Part shown: one piece after another, positions 55,000 to 62,486 of the stretch
How positions within the stretch are numbered: the first letter of the stretch is position 1
How the letters are laid out: each line of letters opens with the position of its first letter
From: Thiomicrorhabdus sp033238645
GTDB taxonomy: Bacteria > Pseudomonadota > Gammaproteobacteria > Thiomicrospirales > Thiomicrospiraceae
Assembly (NCBI GenBank): GCA_033238645.1
Contig: BQXR01000007.1
Span: 1-64,000, forward strand
DNA: 64,000 nucleotides
Direction of reading: 5' to 3'
Program-made: the position numbers and the translations under genes
The notes under the pieces: generated by a model
What the model was told of the DNA's origin: nothing
Seen by the model: the letters and a program-made list of their open reading frames with translations, nothing else
Database searches by the model: none

Positions 55000-55590
55000 A
55001 TGCGCCTGCATTTATCTAGAGTTCGACTTGTTATTTATGCCTTCTTATTAAGCTTTGCCGCTTTATGGTTCAACGCACAGCAAAGTCGTAGTACGCAGGC
55101 AGGTAAAAGTCAGGCCAAAACCAATCAAACCTATAGCTGGCAATCTAAAGATAGCACTACATGGCAGATAGATAGACGTAATCCCGAACAGCAAACCACC
55201 ATTCAAACAGAGTCTTGGCGCTATCAAGAGAGCACCAAGCAGAGTGAGTTTACCCAGCCTATTATCACCCTAGTCAATCTAAATAGCACAACCATTATTA
55301 CCAGTGAAAAAGGTCAGAGTCAGAATGACAATATCATCTCTCTCTCTGGTAATGTCATCGTTACTCAGCACAGTGATTCGACTGAAGTAAACCAGAGACA
55401 ATTAAGTACCCTCTCTACCCAGCAGATCACCTATAATGCCTCTCAGGGTGAGATCAGCAGTCGTGATACAATCACCATCACCCAGCCCTCAGGCGTGACA
55501 ACAGGGATTGGATTAGAAGCCAACTTAAAATCTGGCTACTACCACCTGCTCTCAGACGTTAAAGGAACTTATCACGTCAAAAATCAGTGA
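55000..55590 (+). CDS. lptC: Lipopolysaccharide export protein LptC
   Basis: A 196-residue inner-membrane bitopic protein with one N-terminal helix (about 7-25) and an OstA-like periplasmic beta-jellyroll (SLSGNVIVTQHSDSTEVNQRQLSTLSTQQITYNASQGEISS). It passes LPS from LptBFG to LptA. It follows kdsC closely. Confidence 0.9.
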   Translation: MRLHLSRVRLVIYAFLLSFAALWFNAQQSRSTQAGKSQAKTNQTYSWQSKDSTTWQIDRRNPEQQTTIQTESWRYQESTKQSEFTQPIITLVNLNSTTIITSEKGQSQNDNIISLSGNVIVTQHSDSTEVNQRQLSTLSTQQITYNASQGEISSRDTITITQPSGVTTGIGLEANLKSGYYHLLSDVKGTYHVKNQ

Positions 55591-55641
55591 TAAGCGCAGC
55601 TACTTTACAACTCAACTTGCCATTAAGGTTTTGTGACTACT

Positions 55642-56175
55642 ATGAATACATTCAATACGATTTTTAGAACACTATTCACTCTGGTCGTGCTAAGCCTATT
55701 TTCAACTTTAAGCACAGCCCAACCCAGCCTTGCCGATGAAGAGCAGCCTATTAATATCTCTGCAGACAGTCTTGAATCTCAAGAGCAGAAAGGCGTGAGT
55801 GTCTATAAAGGTAACGTCATTATTACTCAAGGCTCTCTAAAATTAAAAGGGAACATCATTACCGTTTACCACCCTGACAGCCTGCTACAGAGTGTGAGAG
55901 CGAAAGGGCAGCCTGCTTACTTTGAACGTTATAATCAAAAAGAACAAGCATGGTTGACTGGCAATGCCAATCAAATTGAGTACAACGCCAAATATAAAAC
56001 ACTACTGCTTATTGGTGATGCTGAGGTCGCTCAGCCAGGAAAACATGTCATCAAAGGGCCTAAACTATTTTATGATCTTGCTAAAAAGACACTGATTGCT
56101 AAGAGTAGTAAAACTGATAAAGGCCGTGTCTCAGTCACTTTTAGCCCTGCAATAGCTGATCAGAAAGACCAATAA
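55642..56175 (+). CDS. lptA: Lipopolysaccharide export protein LptA
   Basis: A 177-residue periplasmic protein with signal peptide (to SLADE) and an OstA-like jellyroll (INISADSLESQEQKGVSVYKGNVIITQGSLKLKG). It forms the periplasmic bridge for LPS. A GTG at 55633 is an alternative start, with AAGG 4 bases upstream; the ATG at 55642 gives the more usual signal peptide. The choice is uncertain. Confidence 0.92.
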   Translation: MNTFNTIFRTLFTLVVLSLFSTLSTAQPSLADEEQPINISADSLESQEQKGVSVYKGNVIITQGSLKLKGNIITVYHPDSLLQSVRAKGQPAYFERYNQKEQAWLTGNANQIEYNAKYKTLLLIGDAEVAQPGKHVIKGPKLFYDLAKKTLIAKSSKTDKGRVSVTFSPAIADQKDQ

Positions 56176-56184
56176 GGAACTCTC

Positions 56185-56907
56185 ATGTCTCATTTTTATG
56201 CACGTGGTCTCGCCAAAAGTTATAAAAAAAGGGTCGTGGTTACCTCTGTTGATATCGATGTTTACAGTGGCCAAGTCGTCGGCTTACTCGGACCAAATGG
56301 TGCGGGAAAAACCACCACTTTCTATATGATGATGGGCTTAGTCGATAATGATCAAGGGCAAATCTTTTTAGATGAACAAGAGATTAGCAGCCTACCCATC
56401 CACAAACGTGCCAAGTTAGGGATCGGTTATCTTCCACAGGAAGCCTCTGTTTTTAGAAAGCTCACTGTTTCACAAAATATCAAAGCCATCCTAGAGATGC
56501 GTCCTGAACTTAACCGTGATAAACGCCATGCCATTTTTGAACATCTTGTAGATGACTTACAAATTGGTCACATCCTTGATCAACCTGGCCAAGCACTCTC
56601 TGGTGGTGAGCGTCGACGTGTTGAGATCGCTCGCGCACTCGCGATGGAGCCACGCTTTATTCTATTAGATGAACCTTTTGCGGGGGTTGATCCAATCTCT
56701 GTTAAAGATATTCAGAACATTATTCGTCATCTTAAGAGTAAAGGTATCGGTGTTCTCATCACCGATCACAATGTTCGTGAAACCCTAGGCGTTTGCGACT
56801 ATGCTTACATTCTACATGCAGGGACTATTTTAGCATCAGGCAGCCCAGAAGAAGTCTTGAGCCACCCTGAGGTCAGACGAGTCTACTTAGGTGAAGACTT
56901 CAAATAA
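56185..56907 (+). CDS. lptB: Lipopolysaccharide export ATPase LptB
   Basis: A 240-residue ABC ATPase with the Walker A motif GPNGAGKTT, the signature LSGGERRRVEIARAL, Walker B FILLDEPFAGVDP and H-loop ITDHNVRET. It energises LPS extraction with LptFG. rpoN, which normally follows lptB, is not here; a 213-base gap leads to hpf. Confidence 0.96.
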   Translation: MSHFYARGLAKSYKKRVVVTSVDIDVYSGQVVGLLGPNGAGKTTTFYMMMGLVDNDQGQIFLDEQEISSLPIHKRAKLGIGYLPQEASVFRKLTVSQNIKAILEMRPELNRDKRHAIFEHLVDDLQIGHILDQPGQALSGGERRRVEIARALAMEPRFILLDEPFAGVDPISVKDIQNIIRHLKSKGIGVLITDHNVRETLGVCDYAYILHAGTILASGSPEEVLSHPEVRRVYLGEDFK

Positions 56908-57000
56908 AATGCTCTATAAGTTTATACCTCTGCATTTACAACAGTTTATTCAAGGCCGCCATTTCTTCTTAAGAATTCACCTCATACACCTAATTCAGAA

Positions 57001-57009
57001 TGGTATAAT
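57001..57009 (+). promoter_or_regulatory. Extended -10 promoter of hpf
   Basis: TGGTATAAT is an extended -10, 111 bases before hpf. No good -35 is visible. It gives hpf its own promoter in place of read-through from lptB. Confidence 0.45.
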
Positions 57010-57120
57010 CAAATTTAAAACAGGGTTTTTATTCAGTCTTTAAAGAGAAAACAAGACAACTTCTTGTTTCATTTAAAACCTGCCAACATCGCAAAAGTAA
57101 TTAAATAAGGAGCGATAACG

Positions 57121-57456
57121 ATGCAAGTAAATATTACAGGTCACCACATCGATGTAACAGATGCACTTCGTAGCTACGTTTCAGAAAAAATGGAAAAATT
57201 AGAGCGTCATTTTGATCATGTAACAAATGTTCATGTTATTTTGACTGTTGAGAAAAAAGAGCAGAAAGCTGAAGCAACTGTTCATGTTTCTGGTGCAGAT
57301 CTATTCGCTCAAAACCAAACTGAAGATATGTACGCATCTATTGATGGCCTAGTAGATAAGCTAGATCGCCAAATCATTAAGCACAAAGAAAAACTTAACG
57401 ACCACAATAAAAAATCTGGTGGTGTTAAAAATATGCCTCTTGCAGAAGAAGCTTAA
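57121..57456 (+). CDS. hpf: Ribosome hibernation promoting factor
   Basis: A 111-residue short-type HPF/RaiA protein (MQVNITGHHIDVTDALRSYVSEKMEKLERHF, then EATVHVSGADLFAQ and DMYASIDGLVDKLDRQIIKHKEK). It binds the decoding region of idle 30S subunits and promotes 100S dimers. AAGGAG lies 9 bases before ATG. In E. coli rpoN precedes and ptsN follows it; neither is present here. Confidence 0.94.
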   Translation: MQVNITGHHIDVTDALRSYVSEKMEKLERHFDHVTNVHVILTVEKKEQKAEATVHVSGADLFAQNQTEDMYASIDGLVDKLDRQIIKHKEKLNDHNKKSGGVKNMPLAEEA

Positions 57457-57499
57457 TTCTTTGTAAAGCAATCAACTTGGCTAAAGCCGAGCTTGAACA

Positions 57500-57541
57500 G
57501 ACGCCTTATCAAGCCTTCGCTTTTTAAGGCGTTTTTTATTT
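57500..57541 (+). terminator. Terminator after hpf
   Basis: ACGCCTT and AAGGCGT pair, with an inner AAGC / GCTT, followed by T6. It starts about 45 bases after the hpf stop codon. Confidence 0.75.
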
Positions 57542-57680
57542 CCCTCCTAATCTTCAACAATCTTAACTTCTTTACCCATTCTCAAGCGTTTCCATAAAAA
57601 AAATTAATACACCTGCTACAATAGCCTCATACACAGTATATGGGCCAATTCTAAGCGCCTTATATTAACCGGGGAATCTC

Positions 57681-59039
57681 ATGGCAACAACACACTCCGT
57701 CATCGAAAAATCCAAACTTGCTGAACAGCTTCTATACGCTGTCGAAAATCAGCACCCCGAACAAATATCTGCCCTACTCGCCCTACTGGTTGCTGAAGAA
57801 GTTGCTGAGATCCTGGAATCCACCCCTCTCAAAGAGCGTCAAATCCTTTGGTCTGCACTCAGTACCGAGCAACAAGGTGAAATTCTTACCCATACCAATG
57901 ATGAAGTTCGTGCTCACCTTTTAGAGTCGCTACAAACACATGAAATTGTAGAGATGACAGAGGATCTGGAAACAGATGATATTGCAGATATCGCGCAAGC
58001 GCTGGGGGAGAACGATCAGAAGGCATTCTTAGAATCACTCGCACCACCAGAAAGAGTTGCCGTTGAGACCGCCTTAGGCTACCCAGAAGATACTGCGGGA
58101 GGTCTGATGAGTACCGACTTTATCTCCATTCGAGCAGATATCTCTTTAGGTGTTGTTTTACGCTATCTCCGCTCATTAGGTAAACTGCCCGATGCGACTG
58201 CCGAGCTGTTTGTCCGTGACCGAGAGGGTCATTATGTTGGCACACTAAAACTAACCAACTTAATCGTTCATGATGAAGACCGACTAGTACAAGAGGTACT
58301 CGATACTCGCACACCTGAAATTAAAGCTTACTTACCCGCTAGAGATGTTGCCCATACTTTTGAAAAAAATGATCTAATCTCCGCCGCAGTCGTCAATGAA
58401 TCTAATCAGATCATTGGTCGTATCACTATCGATGATGTCGTTGATATTATCCGTGAGGAGGCCGAACATGCTCAAATGGCCAGCGCAGGTCTTGATGAAG
58501 ATGATGATATCTTTGCACCAGCCACTCGCTCAGCCAAACGCCGAACCTTCTGGCTTGGGATCAACCTACTGACTGCAATTTTTGCTTCAGTGGTCATTGG
58601 CCTGTTCGAGGCCTCTATTGAAAAGATCGTCGCCTTAGCGGTACTAATGCCGATTATTGCCAGCATGGGAGGGATCGCTGGAACCCAAACCTCAACCATT
58701 GTGATTCGTGCACTGGCAACCGGAAAACTAGCCAAAAGTAACAGTCGCTCCCTACTCATTAAAGAGACGACTGTCGGCCTGTTTAATGGGGTTATCTGGG
58801 CATTATTCACCGCTATTGCCGTTCAACTTTGGTTTGAAGACATTATGCTGAGTGCAATCTTTGCCACCGCCATGATGATCAATCTACTAGTTGCTGCTTT
58901 TGCAGGCGCTATGATTCCACTGATTCTTCAACGCCTTAAAATTGATCCCGCTTTAGCCTCTGGATTAATGCTCACCACCGTCACGGACTCATTGGGTTTC
59001 TTTGTCTTCTTGGGCTTAGCAACCATCGTGTTAATTTAA
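57681..59039 (+). CDS. mgtE: Magnesium transporter MgtE
   Basis: A 452-residue magnesium channel: N-terminal helical domain (about 10-130), two CBS domains (about 135-265, including GGLMSTDFISI and IIGRITIDDVVDII), a connecting helix and a five-helix membrane domain (about 285-450, PIIASMGGIAGTQTSTIVIRALA, MINLLVAAFAGAMIPL). Cytosolic Mg2+ closes the pore through the CBS pair. Upstream, 57542-57680 shows no evident riboswitch. Downstream lies a possible Pho box. Confidence 0.95.
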   Translation: MATTHSVIEKSKLAEQLLYAVENQHPEQISALLALLVAEEVAEILESTPLKERQILWSALSTEQQGEILTHTNDEVRAHLLESLQTHEIVEMTEDLETDDIADIAQALGENDQKAFLESLAPPERVAVETALGYPEDTAGGLMSTDFISIRADISLGVVLRYLRSLGKLPDATAELFVRDREGHYVGTLKLTNLIVHDEDRLVQEVLDTRTPEIKAYLPARDVAHTFEKNDLISAAVVNESNQIIGRITIDDVVDIIREEAEHAQMASAGLDEDDDIFAPATRSAKRRTFWLGINLLTAIFASVVIGLFEASIEKIVALAVLMPIIASMGGIAGTQTSTIVIRALATGKLAKSNSRSLLIKETTVGLFNGVIWALFTAIAVQLWFEDIMLSAIFATAMMINLLVAAFAGAMIPLILQRLKIDPALASGLMLTTVTDSLGFFVFLGLATIVLI

Positions 59040-59042
59040 CAT

Positions 59043-59060
59043 CCGTCACAAATCCATCAC
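59043..59060 (+). promoter_or_regulatory. Possible Pho box before the OmpA-domain gene
   Basis: CCGTCACAAATCCATCAC matches 14 of 18 positions of the PhoB consensus CTGTCATAAATCTGTCAC, with the 11-base repeat of TCAC. It starts 3 bases after the mgtE stop codon and about 147 bases before the next gene. Weaker than the pst boxes. Confidence 0.35.
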
Positions 59061-59206
59061 AATCTCTCTCCATAGTTTCAAAGTAATCCTTTCAACTTTA
59101 TGAAGAAGCGAATAACCCACTTGTATAAACCCTTAACAGTGCTTATGATTTAAGCCATAACTATTACATAACAGATTAATAACCAAGCTTTCACGGAGTT
59201 AAAGAC

Positions 59207-59851
59207 ATGAACCTCTTCAATACAAAATTTATCGGAACCACAGCCGTATTAACAGCCCTATCGCTTACAACGGCTTGTACAGGCACGGGGAATGCACGTG
59301 AAGATGATAAGAATGCCATCACTGTCATCGCTGCTATTGGAGGCATGATGGCAGCTAATGCATTAGGTATGGATAGCGATGCAGGTAAGGTTGCCGTCGC
59401 TGCTATTGCGGGCGTAACCGCTAGAGCAGTTTTTGATGAAGTTAATAAAGATACCGCCTCAGACCCTGATACAGAAGTTGAAGCGATCACTATTGGCGAT
59501 CAAGAATATATTCAAGTCAGTGTTAAAAATGTTAATTTCAGATCGGGGTCTGCTGAACTAGAACCTTATGAGTTAACACGCTTATCACCTGTAATCAAAA
59601 CCTTAAACAAACACCTGAATACCCGTGTACATGTTGAAGGTCATACCGATTCTGACGGCACTAACTCATACAATCAGCAACTATCAGAGAACCGTGCAAA
59701 GAATGTCGCTTTCCATCTTATGGATAACGGCATTACACGTGATCGTATTGAGACTTATGGTTATGGAGAAGAGCGTCCGATTGCCAGCAATACCACACAA
59801 GAAGGCAAACGCGAAAACCGTCGTGTAACCTTTTTGATTAGTGAAATATAA
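59207..59851 (+). CDS. OmpA-domain envelope lipoprotein
   Basis: A 214-residue protein with a lipoprotein-like signal peptide (LSLTTAC24, with Leu at -4 rather than -3), a glycine/alanine-rich hydrophobic segment (about 38-75, YMQQ-type glycine zipper pattern) and an OmpA peptidoglycan-binding domain (about 108-212: VNFRSGSAELEP, VEGHTDSDGTNSYNQQLSENRAKNV, YGYGEERPIASN, NRRVTF). It should tether the outer membrane or a membrane protein to the wall. AGGAG-like ACGGAG lies 9 bases before ATG. Confidence 0.85.
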   Translation: MNLFNTKFIGTTAVLTALSLTTACTGTGNAREDDKNAITVIAAIGGMMAANALGMDSDAGKVAVAAIAGVTARAVFDEVNKDTASDPDTEVEAITIGDQEYIQVSVKNVNFRSGSAELEPYELTRLSPVIKTLNKHLNTRVHVEGHTDSDGTNSYNQQLSENRAKNVAFHLMDNGITRDRIETYGYGEERPIASNTTQEGKRENRRVTFLISEI

Positions 59852-59941
59852 ATTTTGGATTTAACATCTTCCCCCCTACCAACCAAAAAACGACCTTAAA
59901 GATTATTTTCAGGGTGTTTTTATAGAAACCTATTGGGCTTA

Positions 59942-59949
59942 GGGGGGGG
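59942..59949 (-). repeat. C8-TAAG motif after the three-gene amide cluster
   Basis: On the minus strand C8 followed by TAAGCCC, 18 bases beyond the stop codon of the C45 gene. A second C6-TAC tract on the plus strand (59872-59877) lies after the OmpA-domain gene. Both occur in the short convergent gap. Confidence 0.5.
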
Positions 59950-59966
59950 ACAAAAAAAGTATCCCT

Positions 59967-60944
59967 TTAATCGTAATAAACCACCATATCTTGTTCAATA
60001 AATAGTTCAAACGACTGATACACTTTTTGGTAAGGCCAACGAAACTCCATTGCTCTTAGGTAAGGATTGTAAATAGCGGTATACAATGTACCAAAATATT
60101 GGGCATAATTATTAGAGTATAATGGGGCGTATTCAAACCCTTCTATAAATGATTCCACCGTCATCAAAGGGTCGTATAGGCGCTCAAGCAATACTTTTTC
60201 TCTTTCATAGGAGTTTGAAAAGAGAGCATAATTAGAGAGATTAAAATCGCCTTGATGATTGACCGCAAATGGTTTAAAGGTCACTCTGGGCGGACTAATG
60301 GGGGAAAGTTCAAGAGTCGCGCTTTCATTTAGGGCATCTAATAACGTAATGTTATAGCTGCTATTAACAGGCACAGATTTTAAAATTTGAATCGCGTCAT
60401 CGGTTGTTTTACAAAACTCCAAAATGTAGCGCAATATTAGCGGAACAGCAAACCCTTTTCCTTCGGCATCACTGCCGCCAAAGGTTAGCGAGACACACAA
60501 ACCATGCTCGTTCATGCCATCAAGTACCCCCCATAAACTATCGGTGATGGCAATCACTTCGGTATCAAACCATTTACTTTTAATAACCCGCCCTTCAAAG
60601 AAGTTAGGGCTGTAATCGTAGTTACGAACCAGCACAGAAACATCTCGACTCCAGATGGCTTGAGAACACCCACTAACATAGCGAGGAGGGCAGTACAGAG
60701 TTAATAAATGTGCCATTACCTCATCTGCTTGTATCAACTCACAAAGGTGCGTCCACATCGGGTAAAGTTTTGGCATATAGTGCTGAAATGCGGCTTTGCT
60801 CTCTTCTAAACTTGGGGAGTGATAGGTGGGGGCTTTTAGAAACCAGCTTCGATAGCTGGATTCAGCTTCTTGATAAAAAGCTAACCACTTTTCACCTGGC
60901 GTAGGTTCATTCACATAACTAATTTTTTTTTGCAATACAGCCAT
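59967..60944 (-). CDS. C45-type Ntn hydrolase / acyltransferase
   Basis: A 325-residue protein of the acyl-CoA:6-APA acyltransferase-like (C45) Ntn-hydrolase group. The likely nucleophile is C93 in SGCSQAIWS, preceded by Gly, where these enzymes cut themselves to free the N-terminal Cys. The next motif RNYDYSP (107-113) and the GMNEHGLCVSLTFGG stretch are family hallmarks. About 92 residues precede the cut site. Relatives hydrolyse or form amide bonds; the substrate here is unknown. AAGGAAC lies 6 bases before ATG. It is the last of three same-strand genes, 24 bases after the ATP-grasp gene. Confidence 0.85.
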   Translation of the reverse strand: MAVLQKKISYVNEPTPGEKWLAFYQEAESSYRSWFLKAPTYHSPSLEESKAAFQHYMPKLYPMWTHLCELIQADEVMAHLLTLYCPPRYVSGCSQAIWSRDVSVLVRNYDYSPNFFEGRVIKSKWFDTEVIAITDSLWGVLDGMNEHGLCVSLTFGGSDAEGKGFAVPLILRYILEFCKTTDDAIQILKSVPVNSSYNITLLDALNESATLELSPISPPRVTFKPFAVNHQGDFNLSNYALFSNSYEREKVLLERLYDPLMTVESFIEGFEYAPLYSNNYAQYFGTLYTAIYNPYLRAMEFRWPYQKVYQSFELFIEQDMVVYYD

Positions 60945-60968
60945 AATGTTCCTTGTTACCCGTTTTAA

Positions 60969-62435
60969 TTAGCTTTTACTGGGTTGCGTAAAACGCTGAT
61001 TGTAGCTTTGCTCTTCTTGCGTTAACTCTCTCATGTGAAACGCAGCACGAATAGCCTGTATCCACTGTTTTGCCTGCGCATTCATTTGAGTACCTTGCTC
61101 TTCCATTAACACTTGGTTTAAAAAAACAATCGCTAAATCGCCTCCTTTATACACGTAATCATCCTCTTTTAGCACTCTTAATAAATAAGCTCGGCTAGGA
61201 TCATCCTGTTTTGCCGTAGGTTCTGCACTAGCTTCAACCAGGGTTAAAGCGCCTTTATCATTTAGCATATACACCCCTGATATAGGAGCTTGAGTAATCA
61301 CTTTTAAGTCACTCTCTAAGTATTTCAAAATCATTTGAGAGGTCGTACCTTCCGCTCCCTTGCTTAAAGAGAGCTGGTTATACCCCGATGCAGAAATTGG
61401 AATCGGCATCTCGGAATACTCCATCAGATGCAATAAAAAGAGTGGAATGGTTTTTTGGCAAAAGGGAGACAAATTGGTCATGGCACTAATGCCCGTAATT
61501 CTGGGATTAATTTCACCTAAATAAATGGCCTTCGTCTCTAAATCAATCAGATAATCCACTTCAAAATACCCCCGATACCCATGTTCATAGAGTGTATCGC
61601 CTAATTGCTGGGTTTTAAGATGAATTTCCTGACGTACGGAAGGTGTAAAATTATCTTGATAGAGTTCATTGCCACACCAACCCCCTTGATAAGGCGTGAG
61701 TTCAGGTATACCAATCATCTCTCCTAACAGTGGTCCTACGTACGTACCCTGTTGCGTGGCGCAGGCTTCAATAGCTGTTCCCACACATTGAATCGCACGC
61801 ATAATTTTAACTTTATCCTCCTCTTCAATCTGCTCAGAAACAGCTTGATAGTCCGCCTCATTTTGAATAAAAAATGTGGTTTTACCTGAATCACCATAAG
61901 CGGTTTGTACCACCCATTTGTCACCTAATTGATGTTGTTTTGCAATGGCTTGTAACTCTTCAAAACTTCGAACAGTAGCCAATGCATTAGGTACACTGGG
62001 AACCCCCGCTTGATTCCCCAACTCGGTGGTTGTGATTTTATTATCAATGTGTTTAACCAGTGAGTTTTTAGGTAAATCAATTGCTAAATTTAATACACCA
62101 CATTGAGCTTCAATCAGAGAATCAAAAAAAAGAAACAGCGCATGTTTTTTACCATGCGGCTCAGGTGAGACACTCTTTAATAACTGAACCACCTCGGGAT
62201 GTTTAAGCAGGTACAAGTTAATTTGTTCAAGGTTCTCAAACAGTTCATGCTTTCGTTCAGCAGGCACAAGCACATGCTTGGCTTTTTGGTCATAGGTGTC
62301 TAAAAAATTAATGTCTTTCCAGTGATTAACCCAGTTATGCATGTCCAATAAATTAAAGTTAGTGGCACTCACAAAGTAATAACGATTTGGCGTATTTTGA
62401 AACTGCTCTTTAATATCCATGAATGCAGGGTGCAT
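60969..62435 (-). CDS. ATP-grasp ligase, biotin-carboxylase-like
   Basis: A 488-residue ATP-grasp enzyme. The ATP-binding lid KWVVQTAYGDSGKTTFFI (about 187-204) and the metal-binding end GYFEVDYLIDLETKAIYLGEINPRITG (E-I-N-P-R) are clear. Such enzymes join a carboxylate to an amine through an acyl-phosphate. It lacks biotin-carboxylase partners. The open frame begins with TTG at 62462, but AAGGA lies 8 bases before the ATG at 62435. Between two enzymes of amine and amide chemistry it most likely forms an amide, but this is inference. Confidence 0.82.
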   Translation of the reverse strand: MHPAFMDIKEQFQNTPNRYYFVSATNFNLLDMHNWVNHWKDINFLDTYDQKAKHVLVPAERKHELFENLEQINLYLLKHPEVVQLLKSVSPEPHGKKHALFLFFDSLIEAQCGVLNLAIDLPKNSLVKHIDNKITTTELGNQAGVPSVPNALATVRSFEELQAIAKQHQLGDKWVVQTAYGDSGKTTFFIQNEADYQAVSEQIEEEDKVKIMRAIQCVGTAIEACATQQGTYVGPLLGEMIGIPELTPYQGGWCGNELYQDNFTPSVRQEIHLKTQQLGDTLYEHGYRGYFEVDYLIDLETKAIYLGEINPRITGISAMTNLSPFCQKTIPLFLLHLMEYSEMPIPISASGYNQLSLSKGAEGTTSQMILKYLESDLKVITQAPISGVYMLNDKGALTLVEASAEPTAKQDDPSRAYLLRVLKEDDYVYKGGDLAIVFLNQVLMEEQGTQMNAQAKQWIQAIRAAFHMRELTQEEQSYNQRFTQPSKS

Positions 62436-62486
62436 AGTATTCATCCTTTTTTGCTTTAACAATTTTTTTGGGGGGCTTAAATGGCT

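Noticed and set aside
57542..57680. Magnesium riboswitch (M-box) upstream of mgtE
   Set aside because: The region is short (139 bases), follows the hpf terminator and shows none of the conserved M-box stems that I could recognise.
59881..59925. Terminator between the OmpA-domain gene and the C45 gene
   Set aside because: Only a weak AAAAAC / GTTTTT pairing with mismatches is present. I do not consider it supported.
218..59949. C-tract motif as a DNA uptake sequence of the Neisseria or Pasteurella type
   Set aside because: Known uptake sequences have other cores and usually occur in closely spaced inverted pairs in terminators. Here the copies are mostly single and strand-biased, so I left the function open.
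62436..62462. TTG start of the ATP-grasp gene at 62462
   Set aside because: The best ribosome-binding stretch (AAGGA) lies downstream of it, spaced correctly for the ATG at 62435.
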